NCBI GenBank assembly: GCA_017524145.1
Contig: JAFWUI010000009.1
Location: 1-45,322 of the forward strand
DNA length: 45,322 nucleotides
From: Oxalobacter sp.
GTDB taxonomy: Bacteria > Pseudomonadota > Gammaproteobacteria > Burkholderiales > Burkholderiaceae_D
Direction of reading: 5' to 3'
A model generated the notes under the pieces. That model worked only from the letters and a program-made list of their open reading frames with translations. It did not search any database and was not told the DNA's origin. Numbering within the stretch: position 1 is the stretch's first letter; each line of letters opens with the position of its first letter. A program made the translations under genes and the position numbers. Below are positions 24,438-33,202 of the stretch, one piece after another.

Positions 24438-24860
24438 ATGAAAACCATGAACATCCTGGTCAAAACCTTTGCAGCATTCAGCATCGCTTCCTGCTCAATC
24501 ACTGCCTTGGCCTGCAGTCCAAATTCTTTTGACGGCACTTTTTCCCTGAACGGAAAAACCATTACCATCCAAGAAAAACCACGGTGCTCCGCCCAGTTTG
24601 TCTATCAGGAATGGAAACCGTCACAACGCCCCTATAAAGGCAAACCCCTGCTCAGGCTCAAAGGCACATCCTATTTCTATGCGGGCAACCGCCAAGAAGT
24701 CCATTTCAAGAAAGGCTCAGCGGAATACATCCTTTCTGTTCCGGATGATGCCAAGACGGTTGAAGGCCAATACGAAGATGTCAAGGATAAACTGACCCTG
24801 AGCATCCTGATGAAAGGCAGGCAGGAACACTTTTACACATTGAGACGGACAGGGTATTAG
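24438..24860 (+). CDS. Exported protein of unknown function
   Basis: A 140-residue protein with a signal peptide of about 25 residues (FAAFSIASCSITALA) and a mature start CSPNSFDGTFSLNGKTI. Two cysteines are in the mature part (CSPN and PRCSAQ). The rest alternates short strands and turns (FKKGSAEYILSV, GRQEHFYTLRRT), suggesting a small beta-barrel or sandwich. No family is recognised. The start is set by GGAAC close before ATG 24438; ATG 24402 and 24447 are alternatives. Confidence 0.6.
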   Translation: MKTMNILVKTFAAFSIASCSITALACSPNSFDGTFSLNGKTITIQEKPRCSAQFVYQEWKPSQRPYKGKPLLRLKGTSYFYAGNRQEVHFKKGSAEYILSVPDDAKTVEGQYEDVKDKLTLSILMKGRQEHFYTLRRTGY

Positions 24861-25086
24861 GTCTCTTTGACAGGATAGACTCCCAATTACAAGGGATTCC
24901 AGTAGAATTGCTGAACCTGACATTCCCTTGGTAATGAATCGAATTTGAGATATTCTCTTACTTGGATTTCTTTCAGCAGCACACATAAGAATTTTAAAAA
25001 ACAGCATAAAATGCATTACCTTTTTTCATATTGAAGCTGTTTTCAGGCAAGAAGCACTCACATCATTTGGCAATGCGGAACGCAAC

Positions 25087-25404
25087 ATGACTGTCTTCAA
25101 GCATTACCTGATTACTGTCATCTTTGGAATCATCTCGCTTGTCGCCATGGTCGGTGGCGGGCTTTGGATAACGGTGGAATCCAGCAAGAAATACCTTGCA
25201 ACCCATCCCGGACATCCCTCTCCCATTGCGTTTATCGTATTCGCGTTCATGATATGGATCGTCCTTTTCGTGGTTTACCTGATCATCGATTTTTTCTGTG
25301 CCCGGAAACTGCCCAGCCATCGGATCAGGCATTTTTTCCTCGGTATCCTTGCCTATATTGCCACAGTGGTCCTGCTGCCAGTCGTCACCGCATTCCTTAC
25401 CTGA
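25087..25404 (+). CDS. Small membrane protein with three predicted TM segments
   Basis: A 105-residue protein with hydrophobic segments at about 7-31, 45-69 and 82-104 and short charged loops (SSKKYLATHPGHP; CARKLPSHRIRH). It is probably an inner-membrane protein of unknown role. GGAACGC precedes the ATG by seven bases. The 226 bases upstream, after the previous gene, are AT-rich around 24985-25020 and may hold its promoter; nothing else is seen there. Confidence 0.65.
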   Translation: MTVFKHYLITVIFGIISLVAMVGGGLWITVESSKKYLATHPGHPSPIAFIVFAFMIWIVLFVVYLIIDFFCARKLPSHRIRHFFLGILAYIATVVLLPVVTAFLT

Positions 25405-25538
25405 ACCCCTGTCAGGAGAAACCACATCCAAGCTTTGCCTATTTTTGGCCGAAACAGATTCTGCCATTACTCTCCTGCTACAATGAACCCCGGATACCGG
25501 TATCAGGTATTCCAGACCTATGACCTGAAAAACAGCCT

Positions 25539-26348
25539 ATGAAACATCTCCTGACAATTGCCGGATCAGACAGCAGTGGTGGAGCTGGCATCCAAGCGGA
25601 CCTCAAGACCTTTGCTGCACACGGCACATTCGGCATGAGTGCCATTACAGCAGTGACTGCACAGAACACCTGTGGGGTGACACTGATCCAAGACATCACG
25701 CCAGAAATGATTACTGCCCAGATTGATGCGGTCTTCAGTGACATCCATGTTGATGCAGTAAAGATAGGGATGATTTCCCGGAGCCCCAGTATCCGTGCAA
25801 TTGCTGAGGGGCTGAGAAAATGGAAACCTGGCATTGTGGTCCTGGATCCGGTGATGGTTTCCAAAAGCGGTTTCCAACTGCTACAGCAGGAAGCCTGCCA
25901 GACGTTGATTCAAGAGCTGTTGCCATTGGCAACCCTGGTGACACCCAACCTGCCTGAAGCAGAAGCTATCTGTGGCTTTCCGATTACATCTGAAAAAGAC
26001 ATGGTGGCTGCCGCCAAACGCATCGTCGAACTGGGAGCAAAAGCAGTCATGGTCAAAGGCAGCCGCCTGATTGACAGCCAATCGAATGATTACCTCTATA
26101 ATGGCGTCCAAGGCATCTGGCTTTCCAGTACGCGGATTGAGACCAAGAACACGCATGGGACAGGCTGTACGCTGTCAAGTGCCTTGGCTGCGAACCTGGC
26201 TAAAGGGTTATCTATCGAAGAAGCTGCCAAAGCCAGCAAATCCTATGTAACAAAAGCCATAGCCCACAGTATTACACTGGGTAAAGGATGTGGACCAACC
26301 CATCATTTTGTTGACCTGTATGAAAAATCCGGCTTGTTGAAGTCTTGA
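25539..26348 (+). CDS. thiD: Hydroxymethylpyrimidine/phosphomethylpyrimidine kinase
   Basis: A 269-residue ribokinase-fold enzyme of thiamine synthesis; it phosphorylates HMP and then HMP-P to HMP-PP for joining to the thiazole. [17 protein letters not shown] at the start binds [11 protein letters not shown] and [11 protein letters not shown] are family motifs, and the ATP/anion site with catalytic Cys is [13 protein letters not shown] near 210. Length is normal. No other thi gene is in the window. It converges on the minus-strand lipoprotein gene, 13 bases away. Confidence 0.93.
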   Translation: MKHLLTIAGSDSSGGAGIQADLKTFAAHGTFGMSAITAVTAQNTCGVTLIQDITPEMITAQIDAVFSDIHVDAVKIGMISRSPSIRAIAEGLRKWKPGIVVLDPVMVSKSGFQLLQQEACQTLIQELLPLATLVTPNLPEAEAICGFPITSEKDMVAAAKRIVELGAKAVMVKGSRLIDSQSNDYLYNGVQGIWLSSTRIETKNTHGTGCTLSSALAANLAKGLSIEEAAKASKSYVTKAIAHSITLGKGCGPTHHFVDLYEKSGLLKS

Positions 26349-26361
26349 TATCCTGCGGGAT

Positions 26362-26775
26362 TCATCCCTGATGATGGGAGGCATCCATACAGAGATAGTT
26401 GAAAATGGATTCAGCGGATGTTTTTGCCTTGACAGGTTGCCAACCAAGTTCTGGCAATGCGCCAAATGAATCACCATCTGGGCCAAAAGTTCCTGAAGCG
26501 ACCGTCAGCAATGCCTGTTTAGCACAATCAGCCTTGACCAGTTTGATGATGGTATATCCCCGTCTGCTTTCATTGCCAACTGGCAGCACAACCTTGAATG
26601 TCCCCTGATGACCGGCAATATCCTGTTGCCCTTGCTCAACGAATGTCTGCCCGTATGGACTGTTATCCAATATTGACCATTTCCGATGGGTGTCAGCAGA
26701 CCATCCAGATTGTCCAGAACCACCACATGCCGTGACCAACACCCCTGCCAACAGCAATACAAGCAACTTCCACAT
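26362..26775 (-). CDS. Lipoprotein with surface-adhesin E-like pattern
   Basis: A 137-residue lipoprotein (lipobox VTAC, Cys17). The mature domain has ADC with Cys84 and a YLC with Cys129, the same disulfide spacing and pre-C-terminal Ser/Ala turn as the exported adhesin-E-like proteins at 2718 and 26789. It differs from them in being lipid anchored. Its start lies just after the stop of the gene at 26789, 13 bases upstream, so the two are an operon. The start is fixed by the signal; no strong ribosome site is seen, which fits translational coupling. Confidence 0.75.
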   Translation of the reverse strand: MWKLLVLLLAGVLVTACGGSGQSGWSADTHRKWSILDNSPYGQTFVEQGQQDIAGHQGTFKVVLPVGNESRRGYTIIKLVKADCAKQALLTVASGTFGPDGDSFGALPELGWQPVKAKTSAESIFNYLCMDASHHQG

Positions 26776-26788
26776 CACGCCAAAGGCA

Positions 26789-27163
26789 TCAATCACCAAA
26801 ATTCAGGTTGACACAGACAACGCGGTTGATGATTTCCGCTAATGTACCTGGCTCAACAGGCAACACCGCCTGCCCTTCAACCTGCTCCCCATTGGTATAC
26901 TTGTCTTCAATAGTAACGGACTGGCCACTGCAGTCACTTCTAGCCCGGATAACGGTAATATCCTTGCCATCCTCGATTTTCAGCCAAACATGACCCGTGG
27001 CATTCTTACTGGTGTTTTCCGTCATCTGATAGTCACTGGTATGGATGAAATAGGTCGTATCGCCATTCTGCCTGACGGGCAACCATTCGCCATCCTGTGC
27101 AATGGCAGGAGCAAAGGAAACAGCCCCCAAAACAAGCAACCAGCCAACAATCCCTTTTTTCAT
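26789..27163 (-). CDS. Exported surface-adhesin E-like protein
   Basis: A 124-residue exported protein: signal peptide 1-22 (cut after AIA), mature start DGEWLPVRQNGDTTYFIHT, which matches the strand-turn-strand opening of the surface-adhesin E family, then SDC with Cys78, a PVEPGT motif and a VVC with Cys117. It leads an operon with the lipoprotein at 26362, so the secreted and anchored forms are made together. AAGGAG lies nine bases before the ATG; the upstream ATG at 27199 has none. Confidence 0.78.
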   Translation of the reverse strand: MKKGIVGWLLVLGAVSFAPAIAQDGEWLPVRQNGDTTYFIHTSDYQMTENTSKNATGHVWLKIEDGKDITVIRARSDCSGQSVTIEDKYTNGEQVEGQAVLPVEPGTLAEIINRVVCVNLNFGD

Positions 27164-27275
27164 AACTGCTTCTCCTTTTGAGGAGGTTATCCAGAACAAT
27201 CCCTATGCCTGCCTTGACAGGATACCGGCTACCGGAAGTGTTCCATGTCTGCCCTGTTTTTGCAAGCGTCCCAAA

Positions 27276-28158
27276 TCAGAAATCAAGGGACTGCTGCCAG
27301 CATCGGAAGACTTCATATTGGAGTTCTGGAGAAAATACGTCTTCCCAAGTGTATTCAGCCTCCTCAACCGTTTTGAGGCGGTCAGCAACGCAGGCACGCA
27401 AAGGATCAATCAGGTTTTCGGTAACAGCAACAATCCTTCCATTCTGGAAACGGATAAGCCCCCGGTCATACTGCCCACCAAAAAGTTCACGTTCATCCGG
27501 CCGTGCATAATAATCGAATGGATCCTGTTTATGGTCACGGGGAGTATAGGCAAGCAGACGGATATCAAAGACATAATCTTCATCCGCTTTGCTGAAACCT
27601 CGTCCAAAAGCATGCTCCAATGCTGAAACAATGGCACTGCCATGGGAGTCAAAGGCATACGCCTGCTCTGGACGCGTCATTTCACGGCCAATGAGGACCG
27701 GCCGGCCAGGGCGTTCATGCATGGTCTTAAGATGGGCATCTATCGGACGGTTACGCTTGTTTTCAGGTACTGTATGAAATTCAAAGGCATCACAGCAGAC
27801 CGTGTAGTAGATATCCCCTACAAGCAGGAATGTCACATCAGGCAACTCTGCCAATGCCATTTCAATTTCTTCGCCAGTCAGTTTTGTTCTCGCTGTTTCC
27901 ATGATGCCATCTGCTGTCAATAGACGGTTCTGGTTTGCCATTATGGCAAAATTCAAACTGCAATGCGGTATTTTGACAAGAAGGGACATCTTTCCAAACT
28001 GTTTTCTTAGCCTTGTACTGTCTCCACGTTGATTCATGACAACAACAAGGCAGTCTTGCAAATGCCCTCCCCTCAACAACAGACAAGCAGAATAGTTTGC
28101 CTTCATCAGCTTCTTCAAAATCCTCTTTACGGTTGACTTGAAACATATCGATAGACAT
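27276..28158 (-). pseudogene. Unknown cytosolic protein, frameshifted early
   Basis: Two frames together give one coherent protein of about 294 residues. The N-terminal frame starts at 28158 (GGTGG five bases upstream) and reads MSIDMFQVNRKEDF to LSVVEGR, then stops making sense. The second frame takes over with HLQDCLVVVMNQRGDSTRLR and runs to the stop at 27276. Removing one G from the G-rich run (28065-28072, C-rich on plus) joins them. The long frame from 28199 has an unconvincing N-terminal sequence. No family is recognised; the chain is rich in charged and aromatic residues with a CC pair. Divergent from the repeat protein at 28206, 47 bases away. Confidence 0.6.
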
Positions 28159-28205
28159 AATGTCCACCATAGGATACTGGTCATATCAGATAGGAGCATT
28201 ATTCT

Positions 28206-29585
28206 ATGGCAGCAAATGATTATCCTTCCCTGCTCACCAATCCGGTTTCAGCTGAACTCATCAACCAGGTAAAACAGAATCCGGACAGCATTGCCAATAT
28301 ACCTGCCGTCACAGCAACGCCAGAGCTTTATATGCTTGCGGTCTCCATCAAGCCTGAACTGATCGGGAAATTGCCCACCGGCATCCTGACAGAATCTTTC
28401 TGCGACAAGGCAATGGCAAAACATCCGGAAGTGTTTCCATATCTGCCTGAAACCGCCAAGACACCTGAACGCTGTATGGTAGCAGTCAAACATAGTGCAG
28501 ATGCCATGCAGTTTGTACCAACCATCATGATGAGCGAAGCTCTTTTCATTGCTGCGGTGGACCGATTTCCTTCAGCCTTGCAATATATACCACCGACATT
28601 GATGACAGGAACCGTCTGTACATCTGCCATCAAGGCTGATGGCATGAACCTGCGTTTTGTCCCACGTGCCTTGAAAACCCCAGAACTCTGCCAGATGGCT
28701 GTTGACCACTCAGCTATGGCGCTACAGTTTGTCCCAGAAGAATTACGTACTGAAGTATTATGCCAATCAGCATTTGACCAGCATCCCGGTGCACTCCGTT
28801 TTATACCGAAGCAGCTGATGACGGAAGAACGGATATTGGCTGCTATTGAGGATGACGCCACTATTCTCCAGTTCCTGCCCAAGAAAGCAATAACGGCAAA
28901 AGCCTGCCAGAACGCTATCTGTCAGAATCCAATGACTTTGGCATATGTACCTGAAAAGATGAAAACCGGCAGACTCTGTCAGCTTGCTGTTGAACTCAAC
29001 GGCTTGGCTTTGCAGTTTGTGCCGAAGAAAATGAAAAATGCCATCTGTTGCCTGACGGCTGTGCTGATGGCATCTGATGCTATTGGATTTGTCCCCGAAA
29101 AACAGCTTTCAGAAAGCCTATGCCGGATTGCTGTCAGACGGAAACCTGCTTTACTTGAAAAAATCCCTCCTAAGAAACGGACGTTGGAACTATGCCGGAT
29201 TGCTGTCCAAGGTGATGGACTTATATTGCATGCTGTACCTGATAAACTGAAAACTGCCAAGCTTTGTACATTGGCTGTCCAACAGAATGGTTCTGCCTTG
29301 CAATACGTCCCTGATGAACTGCGTACCTATGACCTTTGCCAGATGGCTGTTTCGGCAAATCCGGTTGCACTCGAATTCGTGCCAGACGAACTGAGGGATG
29401 CTGCACTATGTCTTGAAGCCGTAGCAAACAATGGCATGGCCTTGCAGTTCGTTCCAGAGCTGCTTGTTACGCCAGAACTTTGCAAAACCGCTGTTATGAA
29501 ACATAAACGTGCCATCACACTGGTTCCCAAGTCCCTCAGGACACCCGAATTGAATAGGCTGGCACGTTCCAGGAAAAAGGACTGA
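28206..29585 (+). CDS. 24-residue-repeat alpha-solenoid protein (DUF4116-like)
   Basis: A 459-residue cytosolic protein made of 17 consecutive repeats of exactly 24 residues, plus a variant unit at each end. The consensus is T-P-E-L-C-x-x-A-V-x-x-x-x-x-A-L-Q-F-V-P-E-x-L-R, and the fifth position is Cys in about 14 of 17. It resembles DUF4116-type repeats (a few tens of residues in pairs of helices), known from protists and giant viruses as well as bacteria, with no defined function. The perfect register without insertions suggests growth by in-frame duplication. It ends two bases before the convergent gene at 29588. Confidence 0.8.
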   Translation: MAANDYPSLLTNPVSAELINQVKQNPDSIANIPAVTATPELYMLAVSIKPELIGKLPTGILTESFCDKAMAKHPEVFPYLPETAKTPERCMVAVKHSADAMQFVPTIMMSEALFIAAVDRFPSALQYIPPTLMTGTVCTSAIKADGMNLRFVPRALKTPELCQMAVDHSAMALQFVPEELRTEVLCQSAFDQHPGALRFIPKQLMTEERILAAIEDDATILQFLPKKAITAKACQNAICQNPMTLAYVPEKMKTGRLCQLAVELNGLALQFVPKKMKNAICCLTAVLMASDAIGFVPEKQLSESLCRIAVRRKPALLEKIPPKKRTLELCRIAVQGDGLILHAVPDKLKTAKLCTLAVQQNGSALQYVPDELRTYDLCQMAVSANPVALEFVPDELRDAALCLEAVANNGMALQFVPELLVTPELCKTAVMKHKRAITLVPKSLRTPELNRLARSRKKD

Positions 29586-29587
29586 CC

Positions 29588-30163
29588 TTATTCATTATCT
29601 TCCAAATTGTACTGGACGATATTGGAATAGCTGATGATATGGAACTTGCCTCCCTTGAAATTCAGCAGGAAGGAACCTGTACCATATCCATCTCCCAATG
29701 AACCGGCAAAATAAAGCAATGTGCTGTCTTGGGTGTAATGGATGTCCATATCTGACCAAGCGCCTTCACTGCCGCCAGAAAAGAATCCTGACATTGGAGC
29801 AATATCCAAATCATAAATCCGTCCAGTCTTGACGTCCACGACAATCGGATTCAGGCAACTGGTACCGCATCCTGGCATCGTCAGGACATAATGCCCCCCA
29901 AAATTCACACCACCTTTCAATGCCCGACGCAGATAAGTCCGAAAACTGTGATGGCGGTCAGAAATATCCTTGGCAATCCGTCCCCGGTAAACAGGCACTT
30001 GATAGGCTTTGGGATTGATGGCAGGGAAACGTTCAACCAAAGGGACAACTTTCTTCTGGGAAGCAGAGGGAAGGGCTGCCTTGTACTGTTCCGCCCGGAC
30101 CTGAGTGGAAAACGGCAGGATACACAAACCAGCCAACAATGCTGCAAGCAGGGATTTTTTCAT
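29588..30163 (-). CDS. Exported protein of unknown function with GVNFGGHY and GCGTSC motifs
   Basis: A 191-residue exported protein (signal 1-24, cut after VRA). A central GGVNFGGHYVL and MPGCGTSCLNP block, followed by D-x-x-T-G-x-x-Y, recurs in uncharacterised exported proteins of other bacteria as I remember them, where the two Cys probably bond. The remainder is beta-rich and ends LEDNE. GAGGTG precedes the ATG. Function unknown. Confidence 0.75.
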   Translation of the reverse strand: MKKSLLAALLAGLCILPFSTQVRAEQYKAALPSASQKKVVPLVERFPAINPKAYQVPVYRGRIAKDISDRHHSFRTYLRRALKGGVNFGGHYVLTMPGCGTSCLNPIVVDVKTGRIYDLDIAPMSGFFSGGSEGAWSDMDIHYTQDSTLLYFAGSLGDGYGTGSFLLNFKGGKFHIISYSNIVQYNLEDNE

Positions 30164-30335
30164 TATTCACCTCTATCATAGATAGCCAGACACATTGGTC
30201 ATTGTATCGGTTACGCTTCTGCATTGTCATCTCCCTGCCACTCATGTACAGTATCCGCTACTGCTGTTTTTACTGTTCCTCATGAAAGAAAACAGCTTCC
30301 AGAAACCTGCGCCTGATTATCGAAAAACCTGATTT

Positions 30336-31148
30336 ATGACATTCCAGAAAATCCTGACCCTTGCAGTTTCCACTGTCCTTGCCTTATCAATCACTGCCTG
30401 TGGTGGCAAGAAAAAAACACCCAAACCTGCTGATAAACCAGCTGCAGCCCCAGTATCCCAAGATGTAACGGTTGATGATGCCACCAAAGGCGTCATGACC
30501 ACCGAATACAAGACCTACAGCGATAAATACAGCTGCTGGCTTGCCAAAACCCCAGATGGTGAATACTGCATGGCTGCCAATAAGGTTTCGACCTATTTCC
30601 GGGACATGGCAAAAACCAAGCTGACCTATGTCATCCTGGAAAGCAAAGGCAAAATGGTCAATGGCGCACCGGATGCAACCACCGAAGGAGGCGTTGGGCT
30701 TTTCCTCATCAATCAGGCAGATAACAGCATTATTGCCAAGATGCCTTTCGCAAAAGCTTGGGACAAGGGCAGTGTCGAACATAAACTGACAGCTATGCCA
30801 GTCGGTAAGGAACTTGAAGGACTCTATGTCTATGATACGGAGAAAAAAGACGGCATCATTGAAATCCAAAGACTGAAAATCTTTGGGCTGGATGGCAAAC
30901 ACTTCCATCAGATGATGGATATCCGCCTGAATTGGTTGGACAATACCAGCAAGGCTGAATTCAACCGTTCCAATACCAGCGTTACCTCTGAAGAGGCCGA
31001 GCCTGGCGAATATAAAGCTATTGTCCTGAAGACTTCCGGTTACCAGAAAGGCAAATCCTTTGAAGAAAAAACCTTCAAGGTGCCTTTCAACAAGGCAAAA
31101 CGCCAGTATGATGTCCCTGCTGAATACCGCAAGCTCATGGGTGAATGA
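30336..31148 (+). CDS. Lipoprotein of unknown function (CGG paralog 1 of 3)
   Basis: A 270-residue lipoprotein (lipobox ITAC, Cys22, followed by GGKKK and a Pro/Ala/Lys linker). The globular part has a CW and an EYC pair in its first third (SCWLAKTPDGEYC), a GKMVNG turn, and a closing FNKAKRQYDVPAEYRKLM that is almost the same in the gene at 40585. Two paralogs exist in the window (40585, 43426). No named family is recognised. The OB-fold lipoprotein gene begins 13 bases downstream, so the two probably form an operon. Confidence 0.8.
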   Translation: MTFQKILTLAVSTVLALSITACGGKKKTPKPADKPAAAPVSQDVTVDDATKGVMTTEYKTYSDKYSCWLAKTPDGEYCMAANKVSTYFRDMAKTKLTYVILESKGKMVNGAPDATTEGGVGLFLINQADNSIIAKMPFAKAWDKGSVEHKLTAMPVGKELEGLYVYDTEKKDGIIEIQRLKIFGLDGKHFHQMMDIRLNWLDNTSKAEFNRSNTSVTSEEAEPGEYKAIVLKTSGYQKGKSFEEKTFKVPFNKAKRQYDVPAEYRKLMGE

Positions 31149-31161
31149 TGAAGACAGCTTC

Positions 31162-31611
31162 ATGAACAGCTCACTGGAACGTTTTCTGATGCTGGCAGGC
31201 ATTGCCTATATGGCAACCACCCTTTCTGCCTGTGGCGGTCAGGAAAAACCACCACCGGACAAACCGGTTGCTTCCGTTACGGTCAACACTCCAATTGAGG
31301 TTACTGCAGAAGATTACATTGAGGAATGGCGCATGAATCCTCATAGCGCCATCAGGAAATATGTTGGCATGCCTGTCAAACTGACCGGTATAGTCGATCA
31401 TGTCGTGGATGGTATGGCACTTAAGACAAAATCCAGCATCATTTTCAAAGGCAGGCATCCTGCCAATCTGGAGCTGGCACAAGCAATTTTTCCACATGAC
31501 AGACTGCCAGACATCAGGAAACTGAAAGAAGGCACGAAGATTACCGTCACCTGTACAGGCATCAAGAATATCATGCTGCCATCGTGTGAAAATTCATCCA
31601 TTGTCAGATGA
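31162..31611 (+). CDS. Lipoprotein with OB-fold (tRNA_anti-like) domain
   Basis: A 149-residue lipoprotein (lipobox LSAC, Cys24). The mature part matches the tRNA_anti-like OB-fold family: an opening ITAEDYIEEWRMNPHSAIRKY (quoted in part: AEDYIEEW, HSAIRKYVG), then MPVKLTGIVDHV, LKEGTKITVTCTG and a closing LPSC. In that family the domain is a small five-stranded barrel of unknown ligand, exported or lipid anchored. It follows the CGG lipoprotein by 13 bases and probably shares its mRNA. No strong ribosome site is visible, consistent with coupling. Confidence 0.8.
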   Translation: MNSSLERFLMLAGIAYMATTLSACGGQEKPPPDKPVASVTVNTPIEVTAEDYIEEWRMNPHSAIRKYVGMPVKLTGIVDHVVDGMALKTKSSIIFKGRHPANLELAQAIFPHDRLPDIRKLKEGTKITVTCTGIKNIMLPSCENSSIVR

Positions 31612-31657
31612 ACATTCCCAGATTGCCTGGAATATCTTTTACTGTTAAAGAAACGCT

Positions 31658-32482
31658 ATGAAAAAAGCCCTGCATGCCAGTTTCCTTGCCTTTGCAGGAT
31701 TGTCATTGGTCCTGTCCCCTCCTGCTTCTGCGACACCTGCAGCAAGGCACGATGTTTACCGGATCGATACCTATAGCCATCAATCGGGAAAAGCTGGCAT
31801 ACAGCTCCTTTTCCGTTATGATGAAAAAAACAATGCCTACATCCGGACACTTGACGGAACCTGCATCATTGATGGTTCCCATATCATCCCCTTTGCAACC
31901 ATCACCCCCGAAAATACCCAGCTGTCCCTGCCGGTCTCTGTGACAGCTGATTTCTGCAATGGGCATGGACGAGCCATTGCTGGCATTTACCGGAAAACAG
32001 CTTCAATCAAAGTCAATGCCCCTCCTGGAAAAATCCATTTCGATGGCATCTGGTATCCTGACCAGTCCCCTTTGAATCCTGGGGAAGATGTTGAAGATTT
32101 CTATCCTGAAAACAGGAAACCAGAAACTGTCCGTGCACCATGGTACCGCCATGATGCGGATGTCCGTCGCAACTCCCACTATGGGCTGTTCAACATCAAT
32201 GGAGAAAACATCCGCCTGCAAAACAAGCTGAAAAACACTCTCCAAAGCAATGTCATCGCCCGTTACCATCATACCCATTGGGTTCCCTTGGAAATCACGG
32301 TTACTGACAATGGGATGGTTTCCAGGCATGGTGCAGGAACCACGGTGAAAGTCCGTCAGGTCACCATGACAATCAAGGATCTGGAAAACAATAAAGTCCT
32401 CAAAACCCTGAAACTTTCAGGCGATATCCCGCGTTATGCCAAAAAGGACAAAATCCCCTACCGTTCAAGAATCAGGCGATAA
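31658..32482 (+). CDS. Exported protein of unknown function
   Basis: A 274-residue protein with a signal peptide of 25 residues (cut after ASA). One pair of cysteines (TCIIDGSHIIP and ADFCNGHG) and a His in GHGRA lie in the first half; the second half is strand-rich with RYHHTHWVPLEITVT and a basic end (YRSRIRR). No family is recognised. It precedes lemA by 42 bases on the same strand. Confidence 0.68.
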   Translation: MKKALHASFLAFAGLSLVLSPPASATPAARHDVYRIDTYSHQSGKAGIQLLFRYDEKNNAYIRTLDGTCIIDGSHIIPFATITPENTQLSLPVSVTADFCNGHGRAIAGIYRKTASIKVNAPPGKIHFDGIWYPDQSPLNPGEDVEDFYPENRKPETVRAPWYRHDADVRRNSHYGLFNINGENIRLQNKLKNTLQSNVIARYHHTHWVPLEITVTDNGMVSRHGAGTTVKVRQVTMTIKDLENNKVLKTLKLSGDIPRYAKKDKIPYRSRIRR

Positions 32483-32524
32483 TAAGACTACTGGGCGCAG
32501 CACTTTTCAGACAAGGAAAGCACT

Positions 32525-33187
32525 ATGAATACAGCAACTATCGGCGGCATTGCCGCAGCCATCTTCATCATCCTTCTCATCTGGTACGTCATCGTTGGCA
32601 ACAACCTGATCCGTCTAAGGAACTTCAAGGATGAAGCATGGAGTGGCATGGATGTCCAGCTCAAACGCCGCCACGACCTGGTCACCAATCTGGTCAACTC
32701 AGTCAAAGGCTATATGCTGCATGAAAAAGACCTTCTGACTGAGATTGCAGCCCTGCGCTCGCAGGCATCCTCTGTCCGGGGAATCCAGCAGACAGCTGTT
32801 ACTGAATCACTGCTTTCAGGACGCTTGAACAAGCTTTTTGCCGTCATGGAAAATTATCCAGACATCAAAACCAACCAGAATGTCCTCCAGCTCCAAAAAG
32901 CCTTGGTTGAATTGGAAGACGACCTCCAGAAAGCCCGCCGTTATTACAATGGCTGTGTCCGTGAATTCAACAATAAGATTGAAATGTTCCCATCCAGTAT
33001 TGTCGCCAGCACAAAACGTTACACCAAGGCTGAATTCTTTGAACTGACCAATTCCCCGGAACAGGCTGCTCCGGTTGTGAACTTCTTCAAAGCCAGCAGG
33101 AAATGTCCGTTCTGCAACAGCGATGTTGCAGACAACCTGACGACCTGTCCAAGTTGCGGTGCCAAACAATTCGTCGATACCCAATAA
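32525..33187 (+). CDS. lemA: LemA-family membrane protein with C-terminal zinc ribbon
   Basis: A 220-residue LemA protein. One N-terminal TM helix (about 7-27) has a short outside N terminus, followed by the helical-bundle LemA domain (NNLIRLRNFKDEAWSGMDVQLKRRHDL in parts, ARRYYNGCVREFNNKIEMFP). The last 30 residues add a zinc ribbon, CPFC and CPSC, not part of the usual ~190-residue LemA. LemA is often next to TPM or DUF2207 membrane proteins, as here, and may help in envelope maintenance. Two DUF2207 genes follow, the first 15 bases downstream. Confidence 0.87.
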   Translation: MNTATIGGIAAAIFIILLIWYVIVGNNLIRLRNFKDEAWSGMDVQLKRRHDLVTNLVNSVKGYMLHEKDLLTEIAALRSQASSVRGIQQTAVTESLLSGRLNKLFAVMENYPDIKTNQNVLQLQKALVELEDDLQKARRYYNGCVREFNNKIEMFPSSIVASTKRYTKAEFFELTNSPEQAAPVVNFFKASRKCPFCNSDVADNLTTCPSCGAKQFVDTQ

Positions 33188-33202
33188 CCAACAGGACATA
33201 CC

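Noticed and set aside
30387-31202. 271-residue minus-strand frame
   Set aside because: It is antisense to the CGG lipoprotein at 30336, whose frame is supported by a lipobox and two paralogs.
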